Below are positions 25,901 to 37,494 of a DNA stretch of 64,000 nt, one piece after another (within the stretch, counting starts at the first letter, position 1; every line of letters starts with the position of its first letter). Under the pieces are notes generated by a model. The model had not been told where the DNA came from. It made no database searches and worked only from the letters and a program-made list of their open reading frames with translations. A program made the translations under genes and the position numbers. Source of the DNA: Planococcus citri (lineage: Eukaryota; Arthropoda; Insecta; Hemiptera; Pseudococcidae); the NCBI RefSeq assembly GCF_950023065.1, contig NC_088677.1, forward strand, positions 46,888,555 to 46,952,554. Direction: 5' to 3'.

Positions 25901-28900
25901 CTTTCATCGTCACGTAAGTCACGAGTAATCTCTCAAAGTAAAAATTCCCTCCGTCCTCAGTTTGTTTTAATAAAAAGTACTGGTACTCTTTTTTCGTTCA
26001 TTCTGTCTCGTGATCTGATTCTTCGTCTTCAAAAGTTATTCTTATAGGCACAAATGAAAAGAGGTGGAAGGAAAGGAGGAGGACATATGCTATATTTTTT
26101 TTTCAATTGAATGAATTAGGTAGCCTACATAATTTAAAAATTTTGAACTGCCACCAGAAATACTGAATTTTATAGTTGCACAGCCGATTACCGCGATTTC
26201 ATTTATTATTTTTTTACTGTCGTGGTTCATTGAAAAATTACTTATTCACTGACAAAATGATTAAGTAATGAATAAATAACACGAATAAAATTTATGGAAA
26301 CGATGTTGAAACGGTAAACCTTCAGCTTACAATGTAAAGGTAAGTAGGTACCGATTTGTGATTTTGAAAAGTTGCGTTGGGTTCTTAGATTGATTCCACG
26401 TTAAAAGTTCACTATTCTGAAAAAATTGGTCATTGGCGACTTACTCCAATCATCATTGTTACAACTTCATCGCGAATATCATCATCTGTAAATTCAGCTC
26501 CTTTTTCGTTCAGGTCCAGCAGGATATCAAGGAACGTTTTGTTATATTTATCTACGCAACATGCAAAGCTTTTTTAATTAATTTCCATAATGATACCTAC
26601 ATTGAGATAAGCATGATGAAATATTATGATTATTTCAACAAGGGTTCTAGTCAGTTCAACTTGAAAAACTGAAAAAGCTAGCGCCTTCACCTAAGTCATC
26701 GGCAACTTGTCATACTTTTCCTTTCGTATTTATTTGCAATAGCATTGCAGGAAATGCTTCATCGTTCAGTCATGGAATTTACCCCGAACACAAAATTATC
26801 GTACATCTGGCCGAGCTGTCGAAAAAAGGTAGGTAGTGAAGTGAAAGAATTGGAGCGGAATTTTTAATGAAAATCTTTCGTAATGTTCGTCAGAATTTTT
26901 AGGCTTTACACGAGGATGGGTCGCTGAGAAAAAAAGTGTTGGAAGATTTTGACCAAATTCAGTGGAGACCTTCATCTTGAGTTGAAAGCCACTCTGGGAA
27001 ATATGAACCAGTTCCAAAAGATATTATTTGGGATTCTGCGTCGACCTAATTGCGATCAAAATCCAAGACCACTTTTATGGTTTTACTGACGTGACCGGCG
27101 ATTGAAAATTTTGCAAATCGTTTATTTTTGGATGAATCGTGTTTTGAAAATTTTTTATACTCCAAGCCAAAATACGTATTTCTGAAACTGAAGAAATACT
27201 ATTTTGGAATGTAGTGGCGCCAATTTTTTAGTCATTATTGCCAATATCAAAAAATCAAGAAAAATAGGTACGAGTAGTTAGCCAAAAACTTGACAAATTT
27301 TCTCAGTTTTTTGAAATTCACAAAAATTACCAAAAAATTGGCACCACTGCATTCCAAAATATCCCACCAGTTTCAGAAATAGTATCTTTCCGTGTTTCGG
27401 CTTAATTAATTTGTACCGAGCGTGAATAGAGAGCCACATCGGAAATATTCGCATCTGCCTCGAGAGTAGTTCTATCTACGAGTATGTAGTATGTAAGCAG
27501 ATAAAAGGATTCGCCAGCCAGTAGCTTATACGGAATGTGCCAGAAAGGCAGAAGCGTGCAGCAGTTACCTGTTTTCTCGCGTGTTGGGATCAAAAATTAC
27601 AAGTTTTCGGAATTTATCTCCCCCCTCTCCTCCTCCCCCATTACGAGATGCTTCAAATCGATTGACCAAAAAAATACAGTATGTATGTAGGATTTATCAA
27701 GGTATTTTCCAACTAGGTATACACAGAAGGATGTTTCACTTCTATCTAGAACACCCTATGGTACCTATCGTTATAAGTGATGATTAAATTTATTCCAACC
27801 ACCTACCCGGTGAAAGTGAACTAAGTATCATACCTAAATAAACTTCATCTGTTCACTGTTCAACAGAAAATAAATTAGTTACCATTTCCATTATCATCTA
27901 TGTCATCTCTCGATTCCAATTTTCTTTTCAAAAATTCATTTTTTCTGTGCTGTATAACCTAGGAAAATACGCCAAATAGGTAAATATCATCATTGCAGAC
28001 TTCAAAACCTTGACTTCTTGATAATCACCTGCATCGGAAGTTTATGCATCATTTGGTAGCTTTTTCTCAAGTCGGTGAAATAAGCATAAATGGCGAATAC
28101 TGCGTCCAAATGAAGCCATGGTTTATAAATACGCATGCTATCAGCTATAGAAGCTCTGAAACAGAAAAAAAAACAATTTTGCTCGATTTCGTGAAAATCG
28201 AATTCTATAACGCTACGAGTAAATAATGTTATTAGGATGTCGAAAATTAGGTACCTACCTTACTAATGCTTGTTCGAATTCTTTTTTGGTGTTTTCTTCG
28301 GAGCTCAAATTGAAGCCCATAGTTGTCTCTGCAATACAATAATATGAAATGCGAAAATGAGTAATTTACGTAGTAAGGAAATTTTATTCTTTTGCACGTT
28401 AGGTATATTTGTAGCAATTCGGGTAAACACTGAAAATCCATTATAATTATTAGGTAATATTACAAATTACGACGGTACCTAGATAGTATAATAACTCACC
28501 GCAAATGATATCCAGAGCAGTAGATGAAATATACTTCCAGATATCGAAATGCTTTTCAGTTTCCAATTCTTTTTTCAACTTTTCAACTAAAAGCTGATTA
28601 TTACGATTGAAAATCTCGAAGAAACTTTCCAATAAACGCATGTTAAATGCTGGAGTTATTATTCGACGATGTTTTCGCCATTTTTCAACTGTTAAATGTG
28701 CAAAAATGTAATCAATTAGGTAGGTAGTTAATTACCTACTTACAAGTATTTGGCTATAAGCTATAAAAGAAAATCAACAAAATTATATGGATCGATGGTA
28801 ATCTTTTCTAATATACCTAACTGATTGATCGTTCATGGAATATCTTGACAAAAAGCTGGTCCAGGATATATTGATCAATTTGCGGTTTATGTTTGTTGTA

Positions 28901-31900
28901 CCTATATATTTGACCTTTCCAGAATCTAATACATATATTGGGCTCTCATTTTCTATTAAAAAATAGGTAGCAATTTTCAGCTTTCAAAAATTTTACAAAA
29001 ATCAAAAAATCAACCCAGCGGAAAATGATTGGATCTAATCAGTAATCAGATCTGATCAGAGCTGGACATTTCCTGTACTCAATCTGACTTGATCAGGCAT
29101 AATCAGATCAGCTCAGACCTGATCGGATTCAATGAGAGAGATCTGATGGGATCTAACCTGATCTGATTCTGATTGGGTTTGATCAGACCCGGATCAGAGC
29201 AGACCTGATCAGATCTGGACATTTCCTAGATTCATATTATGATATTACATCTGTTCAGACCGCATCAGATCCAAAGAGATCTCTTTTATTGAGTTTGACC
29301 AGATCCTGGCGTTTTCTCCTGTGAAGTGCTTCTTTGCAAATACCTACCTAAGAATGTTTGTTTGTTTGTTTTTAGGGATTGTTTGTATTTTGATTTTTAA
29401 AAAGATGGAAAATTTTCGAGGTTAGTAGGTACATATGATGAGTTACGGCGTTTTGAAGTATCAGAAGGCTCCAATTTTGTAGCGAATATGAATTTCATCA
29501 AGGTAATGACTGGAAATACATCACACAACATCTCACAAACACAACTTGAGGCATTGTAGGAAAAAAATGAAGAGATGAGCCAGTCACGACTTGAAAAGTC
29601 ACTGTTTTCGTGAAAAAATCAAGCAAAAAATCGAAAAATCAGTGTTTCGCAACAACTTGAATTCGATGAAAATCGATTATTATGATGGCATAATGAAAAA
29701 TTTTTGTATTCTAAATAGTTGACGATGTTGAAATTTTCTTCCTGTCGCCTCACATTGGGTCTCGGCTCATTTTTCTCTTCTCCTATTTTTTTTAAAGGCC
29801 ATTTTAACCACGAAAAATCGATTTTTTTCAAAATGTAAATGGACTACATTTTTCTACTCCTCAGTGTGAATTTAATTCAACCCTAAACTCATTTTTGAAA
29901 AAAAGTGACTTACCTGGTTCTTTCCGTGGACTCTTCATATAATAATTGATTACTAATGACGTAGACTATACTGCAGGCCCGTAGCCAGAATCTGGCTGTA
30001 GCTGGGGCGAAGGAAATATCAGCTGGGGCAGCACTTTTTGAGGCTCAAACATCTGTGAAACATCCCCCCCTTTAACCCCCCACAACCATCCGTTATTCCA
30101 AAACAATTTTTTAAAAAAATGAACAGAATGAGTGTGTATATTTCAGAAAAAGATTATACATAATGCGTGATGCTGGGGTTGAGTCCAATACAGCTGTAAT
30201 CTGCGCGATTTACCTACTGTGAAACTCTTGTAATAATTCTTTGGCTGTGACTGTTTCTGTTTAAATTTTGTCATGAGGTAAAATGGTCAAATTTGACTCG
30301 CGTTCAAACAACATTAAAAAAATATATTAAGGTATTCAAATTTTTAAAGAAATGTTGAGACAAAAAACGCTCTTCTCACCTGAAAAAACTTTACTTCTCG
30401 AAACAAACTTCTGCCCTCACTCAGGGCTTGACGGCTCGTACTTGGTCACTTTTTAAGAAACTAAGTTACTAAATTGGGTTACTTTTTTGATAAGTAGCTT
30501 TGGTTTTCCAAATTATTATTATTTTTTTTTTCAATTTCAAAAATTCAATTTTTGCATTTAACTTGATGAGAAAAAAATGCTAGTAATATCCATAAGTGAA
30601 TAATTTGAGAAAGTTGACCTACTTATACATACACTTTTATCGCCAAAAATAGCTCAAAATCTCACTTTTTGTCAACATTTCCAAAAATATCCTCGTTTCT
30701 TGCCAAAAATTGTTACTTTTTGGTAAAAAAAATTCAAGAAATATCCATTTCCCTTTCTAAAAATTACCAAATAATTCCGCTTTTTTGCTTGAATAAAATG
30801 TCATTGACCGAAATTTCTCCCATTTTCAACCGAAGGTTGCGAAAAAAATAATCATTTTTTTGGCCTATGATTGCCAAAAATTCGTGGTTTTCCTCAAAAA
30901 TAGTCCATCTTGCTTTTTGCTAAGATTGTCAAAATTCTCGGTTTTTCGCAAAAAATTATAAAAATTTTCATTCTTTCTTAAAAATTGTCCATAGGTCTTC
31001 CCTATTGCTGAAAATTTTAGCTTTTTCGTAGTGTAAAAGTCTCCATTTTTTTATGTAAAATTGCCATAAATTGCACAAAGTGAAAGTCTCACTTTTTGAA
31101 AAAAATTGCAAAAAGATGTACTGGATTTCTAATCCTCACAAATTACTAATTTTTACTCAAATTACATATCAAATTTTTGATTTAAAATTTAGTGAACGCA
31201 TCGAGCGAGCCATCGAGCTATCAAATGCAATTCATGCTAGTGTAGCCATTTCATGAACGTAACCATAATTTTACATTGTTGAGTTTTTGGTTTTTTGCAC
31301 TTTCTGATTTTTTTTTCTGATTTTGCTGGTCGGGGCAAACGTGTTTTTTTTTTGATTTTGCTACCTGGGGCAAACAGCCTTTCTAGCCGGGGCATTGCCC
31401 CGGCTGCCCCTACGCTGGCTACGGGCCTGCTATACTGATATTATAATGTTCACAAATCAAATTTCTAACGGTAATTGTACGAGTTATATTAAGCAAGCAC
31501 CCTAAGTACTGTACCTATACTTATGTAGTTTTTATTTTATTCGCCTTGCTTCTTGTTATCTTGTTACTTACCAGGAGCTGAAAATAATCCTTCCCCAACG
31601 GTATTTTTGAAGAATTTGTACATATCGCTTTTTTCCAAAGTACTAGTACTGTTGAGTACTACCTGTAAGCGTAAGTACCGATCAATTTTTCAATTATGTA
31701 ACTTTAGATACACCTATCTATGTACCTACATTAGTTGTTATAATTCATTGATTAATATGAAAAATACGCCTAACTGCTGCGTGAAAATGTATGTACGAGT
31801 TCGACAACTTCGCTAACGTACTTAATTATAAAATCTATCTGCCGAGAGTTGGTGGAACAAATAAACAAGTTGATTTTTTTGAAAATCGAGCATTATTTTT

Positions 31901-33502
31901 CAAGAAGTAGGTACTTGTTAAGTAGGTATCAGCCAAGTTGATGAGGTTAATCAATTAGTGAGGTATGAATTAATAGCACGGAAAAAAGACTGAATTATTG
32001 TTCATTCGATGTGTTTTTCATGTCATCGCAATTTCAACTTCTTGTTTTACACCTTGCCACGGTGTGCAGTTTCCTGAGATGAAAGTTAATTCTGCATGCC
32101 GCTTTTGCAGCGGGTACACGTATTAAAACTATAAAAAAAATTTAAAATTTGAAGTACGTAGATGTTTGGGTTAATGGTAAATGCATTAAGTACTTACTAA
32201 TGGGAAACTTTGCGAGAAAAAAGAGACTATTTTGAGGTGTTTCTCAACACGCTGTTCTCGATTTGCTCTAATGTGCTTAATTAATTAGAATTACCCCCTG
32301 CCGTGCGCGTAATGTGACAAAACTGGGACCCTAGAGGTAACCAGGAAGTTGATTTTTTAAAAATCAGTACTGGGTTAGGTGGTCTATTTTTGTCTTACCT
32401 TCTACTAGGTACTAGGTAGGTAAGTACGCTGGGAGTGGATATGGTGAGATGGCTGATTTACAATAACATAATTTCTTAGACAAAAATTAGGCTATGCGAT
32501 GGAAAATGCATTGTGTTGACTTACTTGCAAATCTTCTGGTTTATCTACGATAACGAAACGTATAAAAGCCAACCAAAAATTAAATGGCGTTGGATTACAT
32601 GTTTCTATTTTTGCCAACAGTCTGGTCATTACGTCTGCAAATTTAAATGAGATCACTGTGTTAATACAATACATACATATAATAAAACGAAATTAATTAT
32701 CATTCGATACACGAATTCAAATCCAATTTGCAAAAATTACTCGCAGATGCGTTTAATCTCATTTTCGTACATTTAAATACCTACTTAGGTAGGTACCTGT
32801 TTTTAGTATTCACTCGTATTTTGCTTACGATTACACAATCAATCAAAGTATCTACCCAATTTAATTTTTCGGGAATTATTTAAAAAAATAAAATTCTAAT
32901 TTCGTTTTAGCTATACACTTTTATAGGCACCTTTTCAAATTCACATGTCAAAAAAAACCTGATTTTATCGAAATAGTCTACCTTATCAAAATAGTTGGCT
33001 ACCTATTCGAGGACTCGTAGCATATTGCTTATTTTCATAGATCACAAAAGATACTCGTAATTTACTGAAATTTCGACCTTCGTCCCCACACACACACGAA
33101 TGGGCTCACCTAACTGATAATATTCTTCCATAAATAGATAGATAGGTACCTACTTAACTTATGTGATTTCAAGAATTTCGAAAAGTCAACAAATTAACCT
33201 AGTAGGGTATAGCTTTACCTGAAAGTCTACTGTTGTAAAAATCGGTAAATATTGTACTAGATACGTCAAGAAGCTCATAAGTTAATTTACTTACCTTCGG
33301 TTGATCCGAAAAAAAGTCCAAAGTTACTGTTGTTGAAATGTTTGCGAAACTTGACCCATTGTAATAGTTTGGTGATGAGGAAAAATGTAAAAAATATCAA
33401 AATAGTGAACAATATTGTGGAAATATGATTTGATTGTTTTGATCGATCTCTGTAGAAATCTTGAGTAATGTTATATGATATTTCTGTTGCATTAATCGAC
33501 AT
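22902..33502 (-). CDS. Cytochrome P450, CYP4 family, gene B (12 coding exons, 521 aa)
   Basis: Coding exons in transcript order: 33502-33295, 32634-32525, 31662-31572, 28688-28500, 28328-28259, 28155-28029, 27958-27883, 26551-26445, 25805-25737, 25607-25439, 25357-25175, 23068-22902. The sum is 1566 nt, an open frame of 521 codons plus stop. Exon phases equal those of gene A, and four exon lengths (70, 127, 107, 69 nt) are identical, so the two are tandem duplicates. Motifs: CYP4 signature ETTMG (200-204), I-helix GGSETSALT (from 326), ETLR (E384, R387), heme loop AFSGGPRGCIG with Cys465. Start chosen at 33502, eight bases after an acceptor (tttcag) that implies a 5' leader exon. Oddity: the N-terminal proline hinge present in gene A is missing (FNNSNFGLFFG instead). 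The role as an ER monooxygenase follows from the family; the substrate is unknown. Confidence 0.92.
23615..24541. mobile_element. Foldback element with ~194-bp inverted arms
   Basis: Arms 23615-23808 and 24348-24541 are reverse complements at roughly 90% identity (shared blocks include aaaggttgtccggaaacaac and cgtgtcgcgtgaaaaaaaat). The ~540-bp centre holds other sequence, including a reverse transcriptase scrap. Open frames of 126 and 70 codons in the arms are the same sequence read on opposite strands and are not genes. Confidence 0.75.
24120..24200 (-). mobile_element. Reverse transcriptase fragment (LINE-like), degenerate
   Basis: The minus strand reads ACADDLIIFT, resembling the catalytic Y/F-x-DD motif of non-LTR reverse transcriptases, followed by an in-frame stop about 25 codons on. 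It is a short dead fragment between the arms of the foldback element. Chance similarity cannot be excluded. Confidence 0.4.
24542..24765. repeat. Repeat with internal inverted segments
   Basis: gaaaaagtgatttt (24563-24576) is mirrored by aaaatcactttttc (24635-24648), and acgagggtggaaagta and ggttggaaaagtagtacttttc follow. CpG-rich gacccgaacgaagtgagggg stands out from the AT-rich surroundings. Looks like a transposon remnant adjoining the foldback element. Confidence 0.45.
27045..27400. repeat. Dispersed repeat copy 2 with an inverted partner
   Basis: 27045-27265 matches copy 1 at 18128-18365. Then 27290-27400 repeats its last part in reverse complement (cattccaaaatatcccaccagtttcagaaatagta against tttctgaaactgaagaaatactattttggaatg), giving a foldback around 27275. 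Confidence 0.6.
29030..29310. repeat. CTGATCAGA/GATC-rich repeat block
   Basis: About sixteen GATC sites in ~280 bases, built from variants of tctgatcaga and cagacctgatc; ggacatttcct recurs at both ends (29065, 29218). Lies in an intron of P450 gene B. Confidence 0.7.
29974..31429. mobile_element. hAT-type non-autonomous DNA transposon
   Basis: The 15-bp terminal inverted repeats CAGGCCCGTAGCCAG (start) and CTGGCTACGGGCCTG (end) are perfect. They are flanked by an exact 8-bp target duplication CTATACTG (29966-29973 and 31430-31437). An 8-bp duplication and CAGG-type ends are typical of the hAT superfamily. Subterminal ggggc-rich tracts are present; no transposase frame is seen in the 1456 bp. 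It sits in the third coding intron of P450 gene B. Confidence 0.88.
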
Positions 33503-33822
33503 TATTATTTCTGAAACAAATCCAAAATTGGAATGACATAAAAATTTCGTGCTAAAGAAAAACTCTGCAGTACTTCGGCTAAACAAAAAAATGCCCCCTC
33601 TTTTTTGAAATCGAAGAAATCTTAATCAGGGGTGCAAAATTTTGAATCAAATAAGTTAATTTTTTGTTTTATATCAAATTTTTAGCCACAAAGTCACTGA
33701 TTGAAAAACAAAAAACAAAAATTCGTAAAAATGTATTTTTTAGGATTAAAATTTTGAAAAAAATTTCAAAGTACCATGCAACTATTGAAACATTTTGTCA
33801 TTTTTTTGAGGAAAGCGCAATA
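33503..33822. promoter_or_regulatory. 5' leader region of P450 gene B
   Basis: A splice acceptor at 33511-33512 (minus strand) lies just before the start codon, so the promoter and a noncoding exon lie further upstream, position unknown. Confidence 0.4.
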
Positions 33823-35155
33823 AGGTAAATTGCCAATAGCCGCCTCATATGTATTTAGATGTTTTTCACTTATTTTGCCTGCTGTTTTCTACCTGATGAA
33901 TATTTTTGAATGGGAATGGTATCAACTTGAAGTTCCAATCTTGTGTAACATGTAGAGCTGTTTGTTTTCATTAAAATGTGAATTTTTGTATTTTTAATTT
34001 TTTTTTCAAAATATTGCTTTTTTAACCCAATTTCCGCCACCCCAAAATTTCAGTTTCCCAATTACCGCCACCCCAATTTCCGCCACTTATAATTCTGAAC
34101 TGAGTAAAAATCAATTATTTAAACACTTTGGAAATGAAAGAAAAAATTGTTTTCAAGCAATTGTGCCACGTTGCCATGAGTAGATTGTTAAAAAGACGAG
34201 ACTTTGGCTTTATTGGTTTTAAAATAAGGCCATAACAGTAATTTTAAAGATCACATTTCAGTTCAAAATAGTACCAAAATTGAAAAATGAGACAGGGGGT
34301 ATCACCTGGAGGATGGAGGGTGCAGTTGCTTTTCTTGAGTGGGTGAAATCGTGGAATAAGATGTATAAAAACTGGTTCTTTTTTGCTTTCTGATCCAATT
34401 TTTTCAAAAAAAAAAATCACCCCTGATCGCTCAAACAGTTCTTTTGCACATCTTTATTCTCATAAAATACAATAATCGCATGAAACGAAGATTTTCGATA
34501 AAATATGAATCAAATTATCAACTTTTTATACCTAAAAATCTCATTTTGCCTCTCCTCAAAGAAAGTCTGGTTATATAGGTACACTACTAAAAAGTCTACA
34601 AAAATGAACAATTTCATAACAGAAGTGAGCAGTGATCAAAGTAAAGGTCATAAAAAGTTAAAAAATGGCACTTTTTGCTCGTGGGAAATGTTTTTAAATG
34701 AAATTAGGGTGGGTGGCGGCTATTAGAAAAGTTGTATTTTTTGCTTTCCAATAGCCGCCATCGGAATATTTTCGCCATATTGGACACAAATGGAGTGATC
34801 AAGCAGTTAAAAATGACAAGCAGACTATCAGCTTTCCTCTCATACACTTAAAATTACAAATAAGCACGAATAAGTTGGTTCTACAAAGATATTAATATTT
34901 TTACTTTTCATCACATTTTCCTTATTAAACTTAAAAAATTTGAAAATGTTTGCGGCAGCAAAATTGTCAAAAACAGTAAAACCATACAAGCGGGGATTAT
35001 ATAAAAATCAGGTGAGGAGGCAATGAAGGGGTATGGTTGAAAGTTTCTATTAGTGCAATCAGTGTTACCAAATAGCTAAACAAAAAATTTTTATTCTTGT
35101 TTTTCTGACAAAAGTGGCGGCTATTGGGAGGGTGGCGGCAATTGGCAATTTACCT
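33823..35155. mobile_element. 1.33-kb terminal-inverted-repeat element with TA flanks
   Basis: Ends are AGGTAAATTGCCAAT-AGCCGCC and GGCGGC-AATTGGCAATTTACCT, flanked by TA on both sides (33821-33822 and 35156-35157), which suits a Tc1/mariner-like TA target. The motif (t/a)ccgccac with caatagccgcc recurs inside (34036-34086, 34750-34760, 35113-35140). The only open frame of note (73 codons at 34505) resembles no transposase, so this is a non-autonomous element. Confidence 0.75.
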
Positions 35156-35157
35156 TA

Positions 35158-37365
35158 ACACGAAGTTTTCCGACCAAAGCAAAATTTCCATCAGTCAAGG
35201 TATGTCTTGGCGCACGCTGCAGCCTCGCGGCCCGTAGTAATTATTAAAACCGTACAACATAAATTATAGTACCTATGGTAAATTGTCCATTGTCCACTGA
35301 CAAAAGGAAAAGCGAGGGTAATGAAAACAAAATTCTGGGTTGCGATTAAAAAATGTGTTTATATTATATGTACGTTTGAATTTTTTGGACGCATGCACAC
35401 CCATGCAGAGAGTACAGCATTCAAAAATCAAATAGTTCATGTCACTGGAATTTGGGTGATTAATTCACAATTTATTGCTCCGTTTTTCTTTTTTTAATGC
35501 AAAAAAACGTTTTTCTCTCCCTTTCAAAAAAAAAAAAAAAAAAAGAACGAAAGAAAGAAAGGGTTTCAAAGATTAGTACCTACCTATATGAAATGTACAT
35601 ATATTTCTTAAAAATTGCTCCTGTCAGTGAAAAAGAAAAAAAATCATACCTACGCATCAAAAAAGAGAAAAAATCATTGAAAAAAACTTACCAACTTGAT
35701 ACAAATTGATTGAACGTAGATAGGCTCAGAAAGGACTAACAGCAAATATTGTCACATTAATAAAACTAAACCAATATGAATAGGTAGGTAGGTAGGTACT
35801 GAAAAACTTTCATGTGATCAATTAACAAGGCGTGAGTAACGTGTTTTGATTTTCGATCAATTGTTACGCGTTTGTGTTGGTGTGTTATCCTTGAAAGTAA
35901 AAGCGCATAGGTGGGTGACAAACAAAGTGATGGAATGGTGAAAAGATAACTGATAGGAATCATCAACTTCGAATTAAATAATCACGCAAACGTGTATATT
36001 TTTCAGAATTAATCACTCATAAATAGGTAGGGATTCAAACGAAGCTTTGCTTCTTCAATTGAATTTTAGTAATCTGGCTTAAATTTGAATAGCGGAACTA
36101 AACATCTATTCGTGGAAACGCTTGGGGAATGAAAATTGAAAATCCATCTTTGAAATTCTTTACGTTTCCACTTTATACAAATAAGAACTTGAGAAACCTA
36201 GGTATATCGAAGTTTACATAAATGGATTGCTTCTTGAATTTTCTCAATTCATGTCTTGAAACTGTGGTAATCAAAATTTCAGTTAAATACCCGAATTGAT
36301 TTTTCGTTTTTTGACGAATTTTTGAAAATCTAAAATTGACCATTTGCAGTCATTTAGGTACCTATGCCATTTTTGAATACATACGCGATTCGATTAAAAA
36401 TTATGAAAATTAGTCCTGAAACCAATATCAATACTTCCAAATCGAATTTCACCACTCACAGCAATTCTGGAGTCTCCAGCGCAATTTTAAAATTATTCTC
36501 AGAAGGCATGGCAATTAATTAAGCAGCTTAAAATCGACTTGTTGGCTTTTTATCGACCTGTGCAACAAGTTCATCTGAATTGGAGTCAATTCCGGGATGA
36601 TACCTCCAGTGTTCTTTTTAATGTTTCAATTTTTTATATTCAATTAGTTCTACACAGCAACTATAAACACATTCTCTTACGCATTTTATTTAAATTCACA
36701 GACCTTGCATATTGTAAAATCGGTTAATTGAAATGATCGAAACGTAATACATATGTGTCAAATTGCATAAAATGAAGCGTTCAATAATTCCCATCACACG
36801 TACACTTGGTCGTGATATCGATAATGGCAGACGGTCATTGAATACATGATAAGATTCGTCGAAAAATCATTTCACAATGATACCTTCTTATTTCGGTCAA
36901 CGTCTCATTGTACACATGCAAGCTCTTGTACAATAAATTGCCTACACACGAGACAAGACCGCGAACAAGGGTCATTTTGATAACGTTATCATCACGTAAA
37001 ATGGAATGTCCTCTAATTAATAAATTTTCAAAAACAGAAAAAAAGTTCGAATCAACGTAAACAATTTAATTGCATGATATTCAATTTTTTCAATTTAATA
37101 AATTACTACGCGAAAAAATTTCTAAAAAAAATTAAATAAATAGGTAGTAAACTTTGAATTTACAAGGGAAAACATTCTCGGAACCACGAATTAAAACATT
37201 CGTTTAGACAAAAATAATTAATTGCATGCAGTACAAAATATAAATACAAATGCAATTTTTAAAAATAATGTACATTCGCCGACAAAATATGTACAGTACA
37301 ATGTAAAATAAAGTATTAAAAAAACAAAATAAAACTGGTAATTCAGACATTCATTTTTAATGCGC
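35158..37365. other. Intergenic region between the TIR element and DHDDS
   Basis: No gene recognised. It contains a poly-A/GAAA tract at 35525-35560, an AGGT run at 35781-35797 and AT-rich unique sequence. Confidence 0.6.
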
Positions 37366-37371
37366 TTTATT
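37366..37371 (-). terminator. Polyadenylation signal of DHDDS
   Basis: AATAAA on the minus strand about 125 bases after the DHDDS stop codon. Confidence 0.6.
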
Positions 37372-37494
37372 GCTAAACAGCTACATGCTTGATAAGAAAC
37401 GGCCGGCGTTAATATAATATAACGTACTTCAGTCTCCAAATTGACGTTTTTTTTAAAAAGAAATCCACAGTGTGATAAATAAGATGAAAAAAAT

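Noticed and set aside
34505..34726. Transposase in the TIR element
   Set aside because: The 73-codon frame has no DDE/D pattern or similarity I recognise.
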